A stretch of 64,000 nt of DNA from Pseudoalteromonas sp. XI10 (GTDB taxonomy: Bacteria > Pseudomonadota > Gammaproteobacteria > Enterobacterales > Alteromonadaceae): the NCBI RefSeq assembly GCF_001469895.1, contig NZ_LOPY01000040.1:1-64000 (forward strand), read 5' to 3'. Under the pieces are notes generated by a model. It did no database searches and had not been told where the DNA came from. It saw only the letters and a list, made by a program, of their open reading frames with translations. The position numbers were made by a program, and so were the translations under genes. Positions 27,714-36,135 of this stretch are shown piece by piece (the stretch's first letter is position 1; each line of letters opens with the position of its first letter).

Positions 27714-27727
27714 TGACACCGGTGTCA
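27714..27727. promoter_or_regulatory. LacI-type operator, edd distal site
   Basis: This is a second identical TGACACCGGTGTCA, overlapping the candidate -35 of edd. It is 33 bp (about three helical turns) from the proximal site, so two repressor dimers would sit on the same DNA face. Confidence 0.75.
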
Positions 27728-27922
27728 ACCTTATCTGTTAAATTTAGTTTAATTTTTTTAAATGACCAAATAATGAACAATTTAATTTTAGTAGAATATG
27801 AGTAGAATTCATGTGAAGTACCACTATCAAAGGCCTATAGACAAGACAAGCTTTGAGGTTTGTTTTATTTAAAAACAGAAACTTATAGCGTTTTTATGAA
27901 ATGTTTAAGTCCTAAATAAAAA

Positions 27923-27953
27923 AGCCCGAGAACGCGTCACTCATTCTCGGGCT
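27923..27953 (-). terminator. Rho-independent terminator after the glk-linked lacI gene
   Basis: AGCCCGAGAA and TTCTCGGGCT are perfect 10-bp arms with an 11-nt loop, followed by a T run on the minus strand. It ends the glk-lacI transcript upstream of edd. Confidence 0.88.
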
Positions 27954-27976
27954 ACTGTGAAAAAACAAGATGAAAT

Positions 27977-28990
27977 TTATTTAATTGCTGCTGTCGACTC
28001 ACGAGTAATGAGTTTAGCTTCAAGGGTTACTTGATAAGGCGACTCTTGTGGCTCACCAATATGAGTGATCAATTGCTTAACTGCTTGCTGAGTCATTTCT
28101 TCAACCGGTTGTGCGATAGTTGTTAAGCCTGGCCAGATATGACGTGCAATTGGTGCGTTATCAAACCCAGCAATAGAAATATCATCTGGCACTCTTAACT
28201 GCATTTGCGTAGCAAGCTTTAGTACCGCCGCTGCCATGTAATCATTTGAAGCAAATACCGCTGTTGGGCGAGGGTTCAAATCTAAGATTGTACGGGCACT
28301 ATCAACACCAGAGTGATAACTGAAGTTACCTTCTTCAACTAAGCGTTCATCAAACTCGATACCATTTGACGCAAGCGCTCTTCGATAACCTTTAAAACGC
28401 TGCTCTGTCGCACTGTGATCAGGGTGACCTTTGATGAAGGCGATTTCTTTATGGCCCAGCTTAATAAGATGCTCTGTTATTTCAAAAGCCCCCTGCTCGT
28501 CGTTACTTCTTACCGAAATAGAGTCGTCTTCAAGTACCGCAGATGCGACGCGAGCATACGGGATCTTTTTCGACTTTAAAAAGCTTACAAGTTCAGGAAA
28601 ATCAGAAAATGGTGGGGTTAGTACAATGCCGTCTAAACGTGAGGTTTGAATTAATTGCTCAATGTTACTAATTAATTCTTCGCCGCGTAATTCACATGGG
28701 TGGATCAATAAATTGTAGTTAAGCTCATGACATGCCGCTAAAGCACCAGTTTGCACACGGGTAATATAGCTTTTACTCGGATTGTCGTACAAGCAACCAA
28801 TAATAAAACTACGGTTTTGTGCCAAACCACGAGCGATTGGGTTTGGTGTGTAATCAAGCTCTTTAAATACTTTGAGTACTTTTTCGCGCGTTGCATCACT
28901 CACGTTAGGCTCATTGTTAAGCACGCGAGATACTGTTTTTTTCGATACACCGGCATAGCTGGCGACACTGTTGATGGTTACTTTCTTCAT
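27977..28990 (-). CDS. LacI family transcriptional regulator (glk-linked)
   Basis: The 337-residue protein starts at ATG 28990 (MKKVTINSVASYAGVSKKTVSRVLNN, broken as MKKVTINSVA...). An upstream TTG at 29005 is less likely. The N-terminal helix-turn-helix and hinge helix (PNPIARGLAQN) are followed by a periplasmic-binding-protein-like sensor domain with SNDYMAAAVLKLA and IAGFDNAPIARHIWPGLTTI. It lies 22 nt after glk and is probably co-transcribed. Because TGACACCGGTGTCA sites occur both before glk-lacI and before edd, I infer it represses both units and itself. The inducer is unknown; a sugar phosphate such as 6-phosphogluconate or glucose is plausible. Confidence 0.88.
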   Translation of the reverse strand: MKKVTINSVASYAGVSKKTVSRVLNNEPNVSDATREKVLKVFKELDYTPNPIARGLAQNRSFIIGCLYDNPSKSYITRVQTGALAACHELNYNLLIHPCELRGEELISNIEQLIQTSRLDGIVLTPPFSDFPELVSFLKSKKIPYARVASAVLEDDSISVRSNDEQGAFEITEHLIKLGHKEIAFIKGHPDHSATEQRFKGYRRALASNGIEFDERLVEEGNFSYHSGVDSARTILDLNPRPTAVFASNDYMAAAVLKLATQMQLRVPDDISIAGFDNAPIARHIWPGLTTIAQPVEEMTQQAVKQLITHIGEPQESPYQVTLEAKLITRESTAAIK

Positions 28991-29012
28991 CCGCTCTACA
29001 TCCAACTGCTAA

Positions 29013-30011
29013 TTACGCGTTACTTTTAACATGTATACACGCAGCAGCACCAATGAATGGAATGTTGTCTTGTGTTACAAGCGTAACGGGGATCTGTGAA
29101 GTATATTGCGACATAATGCCTTTGTCTGCAAAACGCTCAACAAATCGACTAGATAATAGACGTTGTTGCATACGAGGTAAAATACCACCGCCAATAAATA
29201 CGCCACCTAATGCGCCAAATGTCAGGGCTAAGTCCCCTGCTACGCTGCCAATCCAATCACAAAATTGATTAAGTGTTGCATCACAGACTTCACACTGACC
29301 AGTGGTTGCAAGCTCACTGATTTGTGCAGCATCTAGATTCTTTGCTTCAACACCTTTTACTGCTGCCATAGCACGGTATAAATGCGCGATACCTGGACCC
29401 GAGAACACGGTCTCAACAGATACATGATTTAACTGCTTTTTAAGCTCAGTGATTAACTGGCGGTCTAACTCTGTCACTGCCGCAAGGGTAATATGCCCAG
29501 CTTCACAGCTAAGAACAGCGCTGCCTTGTGATGTGCGAACTAAACACGCTGCACCAAAACCTGTACCTGGCCCCATAACTGCGATATTCGCATTTTCATC
29601 AGCCTGGCCTGCTTTAACAGCCATATTTTGCGAATCATCTAAATAAGGCGCCGCATGAGCAAATGCTGCAAAATCGTTGATTACTTCAAGTTGTTCAAAT
29701 GAAAACTCTGCTTTTAAATCTGCAACGTTAAAGTGCCAGCCAAGGTTTGTTAAGTGAACTTGGCCTGCTTTAATCGGTCCAGCTACTGCTAAACATGCGC
29801 GGTTTGGCTTAGGAAACGAAATTTGGCTGAAGTACTGGTCAATCGCACTTTCTAAAGAGCCAAAATCTGCACTAGGAAAAGTTAAATTGTGCTCGATAAC
29901 AAACTGGTTAGTTTGTGCATTAAAGTCAGTGATTAAAGCGAAACGAGCGTTAGTGCCGCCGATATCGGCAACAAGAATAGGAGCGAATTCTGTGGTTGTC
30001 TGTGTGTTCAT
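29013..30011 (-). CDS. glk: Glucokinase
   Basis: The 332-residue protein belongs to the bacterial Glk group: phosphate-1 motif VADIGGTNARFAL, catalytic region VINDFAAFAHA with the Asp in ND, GPGTGFGAACLV, the sugar/zinc-like segment LSCEAGHITL and VFIGGGILPR. It phosphorylates cytosolic glucose with ATP. Length agrees with E. coli Glk (321). It is the entry enzyme for glucose released by the maltodextrin hydrolases of this window and leads to the Entner-Doudoroff genes downstream. It is co-transcribed with the LacI gene that follows. Confidence 0.93.
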   Translation of the reverse strand: MNTQTTTEFAPILVADIGGTNARFALITDFNAQTNQFVIEHNLTFPSADFGSLESAIDQYFSQISFPKPNRACLAVAGPIKAGQVHLTNLGWHFNVADLKAEFSFEQLEVINDFAAFAHAAPYLDDSQNMAVKAGQADENANIAVMGPGTGFGAACLVRTSQGSAVLSCEAGHITLAAVTELDRQLITELKKQLNHVSVETVFSGPGIAHLYRAMAAVKGVEAKNLDAAQISELATTGQCEVCDATLNQFCDWIGSVAGDLALTFGALGGVFIGGGILPRMQQRLLSSRFVERFADKGIMSQYTSQIPVTLVTQDNIPFIGAAACIHVKSNA

Positions 30012-30198
30012 GATGTTTTCTCTATTTGTCTAAGCTAGTTGCCGCTTATTGTTCTAGTTTTCAATGGCAAAGCCACTGTGTCTGCTAAACTTTGGGTCAT
30101 TGCCTCAAAGAAGCTATCTTTTGTATTAAAAAAATGCTGCCCAAATGAATGGGCAGCCAAATACGTTTTGACAACAAAATGATAAAACAGTGATATTA

Positions 30199-30212
30199 TG
30201 ACACCGGTGTCA
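30199..30212. promoter_or_regulatory. LacI-type operator of glk-lacI
   Basis: TGACACCGGTGTCA is identical to the two edd sites. It fills the spacer and touches the -10 of the candidate glk promoter, a position expected to block RNA polymerase. Confidence 0.75.
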
Positions 30213-30247
30213 GATTAGGATCAATAAAAATTTTCATTATTTGTGCA

Positions 30248-30261
30248 TGCATACGTATTTA
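30248..30261. promoter_or_regulatory. Candidate operator of the second LacI regulator (imperfect)
   Basis: TGCATACGTATTTA matches 12 of 14 positions of the perfect palindrome found before the alpha-glucosidase gene. It lies 166 nt before the ATG at 30427, consistent with autoregulation. Confidence 0.55.
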
Positions 30262-30426
30262 TTGATAAAACCTGCGTATTAAGTATCGAAAAAGCATTTA
30301 TATACGCATAAAAAATGCCTAGCTGTGTACAGAACAGCCACACACACGCCACTTGTCACAAATAGCTTGAAAAAAATATTAAATAGCCGAAAATGGCAAT
30401 TACTACTTCTGTTATTTGGTAACCAT

Positions 30427-31446
30427 ATGAAAGGTAAGGCGACATCTTTTGACATTGCACATTATGCGGGTGTGTCGCAGTCAACCGTGTCTCGCGCGCT
30501 GCGAAATAGCCCTTTGGTCAACGAAGAAACGCGTCGACGTGTTCATGAGGTAGCAAAACAGCTCAACTATAAAGTTGATAAAAATGCCAGTAACTTAAGA
30601 ACTCAACAAAGTAGTACCCTCGCCCTGTTATTATTTGAAGATCCCACTTCGGATGAATCACAAATAAACCCTTTCTTTTTGGCGATGCTGGGCAGTATTA
30701 CAAGAGCTTGTGCAAAAGAAGGCTACGACTTACTGGTATCGTTTCAGTCGAGCAGCTCCGATTGGCAAGCCGATTACGAAGACAGCCACCGTGCAGATGG
30801 CTTAATACTGCTTGGTTATGGTGATTACCTCGATTATCAACCTAAATTTAAAACCTTAATTGACCAACATACTAAGTTTGTCTGTTGGGGTGCCAGCGTA
30901 GACAACCGCCCTGATTTAACGGTCAGCTGCGATAACTACGGCGGTGGTAAATTAGCAGCAGAACATTTACTCGCAACAGGTAGAACTGATTGTGCATTTA
31001 TTGGTGATGCTTCTGATCATAGCCCTGAGTTTTTTGCTCGCTACCAAGGTTTTAAAGATGCATTCTTAGCCAAAGGCGTGGCTTTAAACGAACGTAAAAT
31101 GGCGAATGCGATTTCTACTGAAGAATCTGGCTATCACGCGACTCGTTCCCTCATAGCAAATAACATTCGTTTTAACTCATTGTTTGCCGCCAGTGACCTT
31201 ATTGCTATTGGTGCTATTCGCGCCTTGAAAGAAGCAAAAATAAAGGTCCCTGATGATGTACACGTTGTTGGCTTTGATAACATTGCGGTTGCTAGCTTTG
31301 TAAACCCACCACTTACCACTGTTCAGCAAGACACCACCCTCGCCGGGCAAATGTTGGTCGATAACCTGCTCAAACTCATTCGTGGTGAAGATGTAAAGAA
31401 TACACTTTTACCACCGCGTTTAATTATTCGCGGTTCGAGTGTTTAG
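30427..31446 (+). CDS. LacI family transcriptional regulator, probable maltodextrin regulator
   Basis: The 339-residue protein starts at ATG 30427 (MKGKATSFDIAHYAGVSQST), where the helix-turn-helix begins; the frame is open to 30325 but those 34 residues do not resemble the family. The hinge region (KNASNLRTQQ) leads to a sensor domain with FAASDLIAIGAIRALKE and VVGFDNIAVASFVNPPLTTV. A TGCATACGTATTTA site lies upstream, and better copies precede the TonB receptor, amylase and alpha-glucosidase genes 23-30 kb away. I infer that it controls the maltodextrin locus. Its stop overlaps the convergent vpsP-like gene by 4 nt. Confidence 0.85.
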   Translation: MKGKATSFDIAHYAGVSQSTVSRALRNSPLVNEETRRRVHEVAKQLNYKVDKNASNLRTQQSSTLALLLFEDPTSDESQINPFFLAMLGSITRACAKEGYDLLVSFQSSSSDWQADYEDSHRADGLILLGYGDYLDYQPKFKTLIDQHTKFVCWGASVDNRPDLTVSCDNYGGGKLAAEHLLATGRTDCAFIGDASDHSPEFFARYQGFKDAFLAKGVALNERKMANAISTEESGYHATRSLIANNIRFNSLFAASDLIAIGAIRALKEAKIKVPDDVHVVGFDNIAVASFVNPPLTTVQQDTTLAGQMLVDNLLKLIRGEDVKNTLLPPRLIIRGSSV

Positions 31447-32159
31447 AGATATTCTTTACAATAACTTTTAAATTTATAAGTACTTCGAATTTGTTTGTAA
31501 TTGTCAGAAAACATCAATGATAAGCATAATAACTTTTGCTTATCATATCTTTTTGCATACTCAAAAAGCTGCAAAGCCTTATAACCATGCCTCATAGCTA
31601 AAGCTAACTCATTGACATATAACTGTCTAAATTCAGGTGTTAAAAAATCCCAATTTTGCATTGCAATTGTTATAGCACCAACATGTACATCTAAAATATA
31701 TGGACCATTATATTTTGCTTGTAATAAAGCCTCATAAACAGTTTGGCTAGCTCCTTGTTGGTGGCTTTTCACGTGGGCTAATAAAACCCATGTTGCAGGC
31801 CAAGTTTCTCGATATTCTAAAGACCGAATTAGATTTTTTTCAATGATGTTAAGAGTAGAAATATTTTTGTTGCTTGAAGAAAAGTTTAGAAGTTGTAAAT
31901 CAACATAAGATAGCATGTGTAAATAATGAGGATGAGTAGGCTCTAATAGAACAGACTTTTCAAGTGCTATTTTTGCACTACTAAGTTTTTTTTCAGCCTT
32001 ACTTTTATCAATTGCAGTATTAACCGCTTTAATTTCATTCACCGCGCTAAAATACCAAGCATTCGCCCGAATACTATTGAAGCTCACTATAGAGACATAT
32101 ATAACAACAGTAGCTAAAAGTAATACATGAAACGTTTTTTTGTAATAGTGTGTATTCAC
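31443..32159 (-). CDS. VpsP-like polysaccharide biosynthesis protein
   Basis: The 238-residue protein has one N-terminal membrane helix (VLLLATVVIYVSIVSF) and a periplasmic alpha-helical region with TPR-like spacing (ALEKSVLLEPTHPHYLHML; AHVKSHQQGASQTVYEALL). Its position directly after a Wzc-like kinase (13-nt gap) and its composition match the VpsP family of Vibrio/Shewanella exopolysaccharide loci. The molecular role is unknown. It is the last gene of the minus-strand export unit. Confidence 0.72.
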   Translation of the reverse strand: MNTHYYKKTFHVLLLATVVIYVSIVSFNSIRANAWYFSAVNEIKAVNTAIDKSKAEKKLSSAKIALEKSVLLEPTHPHYLHMLSYVDLQLLNFSSSNKNISTLNIIEKNLIRSLEYRETWPATWVLLAHVKSHQQGASQTVYEALLQAKYNGPYILDVHVGAITIAMQNWDFLTPEFRQLYVNELALAMRHGYKALQLFEYAKRYDKQKLLCLSLMFSDNYKQIRSTYKFKSYCKEYL

Positions 32160-32172
32160 ATTAGCAACTTAA

Positions 32173-34374
32173 TTATGCATTTTGAGTGTCTGTATAATCA
32201 TGGTAGTCGTAATACCCATATTCTTGATCTTCTGTCGCTTTTCTCATATCAAATTGGTTTAGGACAATTCCAGCGATATGTGCCTTAGATTCGAACAGAC
32301 GCTCCACGCCAGCATTAATCGCTTTAACTCTAGTTGAGTCAGCTTTAACAACATATACAACTGAGTCAGAGTATTTTGCAATTACAAGGGAGTCACTCAC
32401 CGCTTGTGTCGGAGGTGTGTCAATTATAATGTGATCAAATCGTGTCTTTAGTTCATCTAATGTTTGAATAAAATCATCACTCGATAGTAATTCTAAAGGG
32501 TTCGAAGGAACTTGCCCACTAGATAGAATACTAAGCTTTGATAACTCATCCTTTACGATACATTCCGTAATAGTTTTAGTACCTACAATTAGATTACTCA
32601 AACCTGGTTGGAATGCTGGAATATCAAAGCGCTTACCAATACTTGGTTTGCGTAAATCAGCATCTATCAATAAAACAGAGCCCACCTGAGCGAGAGACAT
32701 AGCTAAATTAATAGAAGTTGTCGTCTTCCCTTCTGAAGGTGAACTTGAAGTTACAGTAATAACTTTTAGGTCTCTCTCTGTTTGGGTTATTAGCAAACTT
32801 GTTCTAAATGTTCTTACAGCTTCGGAAAACTTTTTAAAATTATCGTCCAAATATGCATGTATCGGGAGTTTTTCCTTACGAGATAATTTAACAAACGGGA
32901 TGATCCCTAACATTCTCTGTGATGTCTTACTTTCAACATCAAACTTTGATTTAACAGTATCATTAAGTACATCAAAAATAAGACACATGCCTACAGCAAA
33001 AACTAGACTCACAATAAATGCCAAAATTATTATCAATTTTTTGTTGGGTTTAGCTGGTAACTTTGGAGCATATGCTCGATCGGTAAAACGAGCTGTTGCA
33101 GCAGTAAAATCACTAGTTACTTCTGTTTCTTTTGAGCGAGATAAGAAGGTGTCAAAAATTTTACGATTTGTTTCAACATCACGTTTTAACTGATTATATG
33201 TCGTTTCTTTACTAGTAATATCCTGATATTTATTTCGTATTTCATTTAAATCTCTTTCAAGCGCAAGTACTGTACGTGAAACACGGTTAAGTTCTTTTTG
33301 AATACCTGAGACCAGGCCTTTAATTTGTTTATTAAGATTTAATTTAACAGCAGCCAACTCCGCCTTAGCCGAGATCATTTTTGGATGCTTTTCCCCGTAT
33401 ACTTCTGATAAATCACTTACTTTACGTTCAACTAATATAACTTCTCGCTTTACGTCTTGAATAACTTTGTGTGATGTTATCTCAGGCATATTCCCTAATA
33501 ACTCCACATCGAGATCGCCGTATTCAGAAATAACCCTACTGATGCTTTGTAGTTTATTTTTTTCTGCTCGTACAGCCACTAATTGCGAAGATATTTGCTC
33601 AATTTCTTGTGTTACAAGCCCAGCAATCCCCTCAATATCAACTAAGCCTTGCTGCTCTCTAAATTGCTGTAATTTTGCCTCAGAGTTATCTAATTGAATA
33701 CGTAATTGTGATAAGCGTGTATTCAACCAGGATGAAGCTTGTTGTGTTATACCAAGTTTAGCTTTTATTTGGCTCTCAATATAAACTTCACCGATCGTAT
33801 TTGCTACAAGTGCAGCCAGTCTCCTATCACTTGATTCAAAACTAATATTAACCAATTGAGTTTTATTTATAGGGTTAACTGAAAGACGTGATTTAAATTT
33901 ATCAAGCAACTCTAACATTCGTTGTTCTTGTTGCTCTTCAAGGCTTAACAAGTCATCAGAATCCTGAGTAGGCAAAAAAGGAATTACCCCTTTAAGGTAT
34001 GATTTTAACTCACCAATAAGCGAAGGTTTAGATATAAAGTCTGGATGTTCCGATAAATTAAGTTTTGTTATTACTTCTCTAGCTTTACTATCAGATTTGA
34101 TTACTTCGAATTGTGTTAAGTAATACTCTTTTTGATTTGAGTTTAATCCATAGATTTCTTCAAAGCTAACTGCTTTTGCTTGCTCGGCTTCAATTAAAAG
34201 TGTTGCAGTTGCAATATACTGGGGGGTTAATTTAAAAGTAACCATCCCTGCAAGTAACGTAGCTAAAACTACGAATGTTAGAATACGCCACTTAGCTCTA
34301 AAAACCACTTTAAAGAGCGCTAAAACATCTATTTCTTGCTCATAATTATTCGTAGTATTATTATTTTTTTCCAT
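32173..34374 (-). CDS. Polysaccharide co-polymerase / tyrosine autokinase, Wzc-like
   Basis: The 733-residue inner-membrane protein has an N-terminal Wzz domain with a first membrane helix (about 28-50), a long periplasmic coiled-coil (about 180-400), a GNVR-type segment with a second helix near 450, and a cytosolic BY-kinase. Walker A is SSSPSEGKTTT with Lys550, Walker A' is VLLIDADLRKPSIG, and Walker B is IIIDTPPT. The C-terminus is a tyrosine cluster (QEYGYYDYHDYTD). It controls chain length and export together with the Wza-like protein encoded upstream. It is complete and appears active. Confidence 0.93.
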   Translation of the reverse strand: MEKNNNTTNNYEQEIDVLALFKVVFRAKWRILTFVVLATLLAGMVTFKLTPQYIATATLLIEAEQAKAVSFEEIYGLNSNQKEYYLTQFEVIKSDSKAREVITKLNLSEHPDFISKPSLIGELKSYLKGVIPFLPTQDSDDLLSLEEQQEQRMLELLDKFKSRLSVNPINKTQLVNISFESSDRRLAALVANTIGEVYIESQIKAKLGITQQASSWLNTRLSQLRIQLDNSEAKLQQFREQQGLVDIEGIAGLVTQEIEQISSQLVAVRAEKNKLQSISRVISEYGDLDVELLGNMPEITSHKVIQDVKREVILVERKVSDLSEVYGEKHPKMISAKAELAAVKLNLNKQIKGLVSGIQKELNRVSRTVLALERDLNEIRNKYQDITSKETTYNQLKRDVETNRKIFDTFLSRSKETEVTSDFTAATARFTDRAYAPKLPAKPNKKLIIILAFIVSLVFAVGMCLIFDVLNDTVKSKFDVESKTSQRMLGIIPFVKLSRKEKLPIHAYLDDNFKKFSEAVRTFRTSLLITQTERDLKVITVTSSSPSEGKTTTSINLAMSLAQVGSVLLIDADLRKPSIGKRFDIPAFQPGLSNLIVGTKTITECIVKDELSKLSILSSGQVPSNPLELLSSDDFIQTLDELKTRFDHIIIDTPPTQAVSDSLVIAKYSDSVVYVVKADSTRVKAINAGVERLFESKAHIAGIVLNQFDMRKATEDQEYGYYDYHDYTDTQNA

Positions 34375-34402
34375 TAAATATAAACCTTAACTACCCTTAC
34401 CG

Positions 34403-34924
34403 CTAAAATAAACGCTGTTCAATTTTCACCGTATCACCGGCTAAAATTTGGCTGTTCAAAGTTGCCTTTTCTTCTTTATCTTTTGTATGCTCTTTAAATA
34501 GAAATATTTTATCCGTCGAAGCTCTTTCTGTAAGACCGCCAGCTAAAGCAACTGCTTGGTTAACAGTCATTCCGGGTTGATAAGAATAAGCGCCAGGATG
34601 TTCAACTTCACCATGTATATAAAAAGGTCTATATTCAACAACCTGAGTGTAAACATTCGGATTAACTAAGTAATCAGGCTGCAACCCATTAACTATCAAC
34701 TCCTCTACCTCTGCAGTATTTAGCCCAGCTAATTTAATTTTCCCTAAAAACGGATAATTTATATCACCGCTATTTCCTAATAATGCTTCAACTGCTAAAT
34801 CTGGTTGGCCAAACACCCTTATTTCTATTTTATCTCCAGGACCCAAAGTGTAATTTGAAGATAAATTCGCCTTAACTGAATTAGAGAAAGCTAAAAAAAC
34901 TATTAAAAAAATATAAATTTTCAT
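34403..34924 (-). CDS. Polysaccharide export protein, short Wza-like
   Basis: The 173-residue protein has a signal peptide (MKIYIFLIVFLAFSNSVKA), a poly-export domain starting YTLGPGDKIEIRVFGQPDL and a SLBB domain (FYIHGEVEHPGAYSYQPGMTV). It is much shorter than Wza (379) and lacks a C-terminal amphipathic helix, so the outer-membrane pore is presumably supplied by another protein, possibly the adjacent beta-barrel. No lipobox is seen. Its ATG overlaps the stop of the beta-barrel gene (TAATG). Confidence 0.9.
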   Translation of the reverse strand: MKIYIFLIVFLAFSNSVKANLSSNYTLGPGDKIEIRVFGQPDLAVEALLGNSGDINYPFLGKIKLAGLNTAEVEELIVNGLQPDYLVNPNVYTQVVEYRPFYIHGEVEHPGAYSYQPGMTVNQAVALAGGLTERASTDKIFLFKEHTKDKEEKATLNSQILAGDTVKIEQRLF

Positions 34925-36135
34925 TACTTTTTCCTTAACCCAAATGTAAAGTTAATTCCAAATAGCACTCGATCAAATTCAATATTAGATTCGGTTGATT
35001 GCTTATCTAAAAAATCTATATAGGGAGAAACTAAGAAAACATTATTTAGTGAATAGTTTAAAGACAGCCTAGTAGTTTCAGTTTTATCTTTTCGGCCAAC
35101 ATCACCAGTATAGTCTTCATTAACATAACTAAAGCTAATAAGAGACCCTAAACTTTCATTCCACTCATGACTCCAATATAAATTATAAGTACTTTCTTTA
35201 ATAAAATCCCCTTCAACTAAAGGATCTTTTGCTGAACGACTGGTATTAAATTTAAATGATGAGTAAGTTAAGGGCTGCCATATTATGTCCCCTTCCCAAC
35301 TTAAGCCTGAAAAATTCTCTCTTTCTGTGTCTTTAAAATCCTTTTTCTGATAACCAACTTTAAATGAGCCGGATGTAATTGCTGTAGCCTCCCATTCAAT
35401 ACCGAGCAAAACTTTATGATCATCAGAGTCACGAGATATGCCACTTAACTGTATTACATCATAGCGGTAACTTTCTGTTTTAAGCTCTAAAAAAGAGCGT
35501 GTCCCTGCCTGTGTATTATAATAACCAGTTACGCCAAAGAGGGTCTTATCATAATTACGATATTGAGAAATAGATTCAAAGTTTTGATAGTCTTTGTTGT
35601 AGTAGCCAGCTTTGAAAGCAATTTGAGCTGCAGAGCTCATAGCCCCATACTCATAATCTAGTAAAATATTTTGTTGAGTATATTCAACTGGTTCACTTGC
35701 TAAATCACCTAGCCCTTCAGTTAATCCACTACCTCGAGGCTCATACAGCCAATCAGCAGACGCCGAAAAATCAAGGCGTTGACGACTTGAAAACTCATGA
35801 TGCGTATTTGCTTTTAAGTTTATTTGCGTAAAGTTATCTGCTGAATCTATATTGTGTAAATTCGTTAATGTTGCTGCATTAAAGTTATACTTATTAACAC
35901 CATCTTCTATAATGGCATCAATAGTTGGAGCAAAAGTCCAAATTAACCTACTTTCCTCATCTTCAGGGGTACTAAAAAAGTTATTGGTATGTCCGACTCC
36001 AGCCATAAGTGTTGGGGTAAGTTCAACACCATTGTTGGTCATGTAACTTCCAGGTTCAAACTTCTGAGCCATAGTAGCAGTAGTGAACATTGATATCGCA
36101 ATGTATATAGGCACACCTTTTGTAAGCATTCTCAT
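34924..36135 (-). CDS. Outer-membrane beta-barrel protein of the polysaccharide export locus
   Basis: The 403-residue protein starts at ATG 36135, preceded by AAGGGA. A signal peptide (about 1-24) is followed by alternating beta strands with aromatic girdles and a C-terminal strand ending in RVLFGINFTFGLRKK. This is the VpsM/EpsL-like barrel found beside short Wza proteins, probably the outer-membrane export channel. It is translationally coupled to the Wza-like gene and is the first gene of the minus-strand unit. Confidence 0.75.
   Translation of the reverse strand: MRMLTKGVPIYIAISMFTTATMAQKFEPGSYMTNNGVELTPTLMAGVGHTNNFFSTPEDEESRLIWTFAPTIDAIIEDGVNKYNFNAATLTNLHNIDSADNFTQINLKANTHHEFSSRQRLDFSASADWLYEPRGSGLTEGLGDLASEPVEYTQQNILLDYEYGAMSSAAQIAFKAGYYNKDYQNFESISQYRNYDKTLFGVTGYYNTQAGTRSFLELKTESYRYDVIQLSGISRDSDDHKVLLGIEWEATAITSGSFKVGYQKKDFKDTERENFSGLSWEGDIIWQPLTYSSFKFNTSRSAKDPLVEGDFIKESTYNLYWSHEWNESLGSLISFSYVNEDYTGDVGRKDKTETTRLSLNYSLNNVFLVSPYIDFLDKQSTESNIEFDRVLFGINFTFGLRKK

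Larger units (their letters stand above)
27546..27976. promoter_or_regulatory. Control region between the lacI terminator and edd
   Basis: No gene is visible in this 431-nt stretch. On the minus strand a candidate promoter has -35 TTGACA (27723-27728) and -10 GTTAAT (27699-27704), 18 nt apart. Two identical palindromes, listed separately, cover the -35 and the expected transcription start. The region 27730-27920 is AT-rich with no feature I can name. Confidence 0.6.
30012..30426. promoter_or_regulatory. Divergent control region between glk and the second lacI gene
   Basis: No gene is visible. The minus-strand promoter candidate for glk has -35 TTGATC (30219-30224) and -10 CATAAT (30195-30200), 18 nt apart, with one TGACACCGGTGTCA operator lying in the spacer. 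A TGCATACGTATTTA site nearer the plus-strand regulator is listed separately. Confidence 0.6.
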
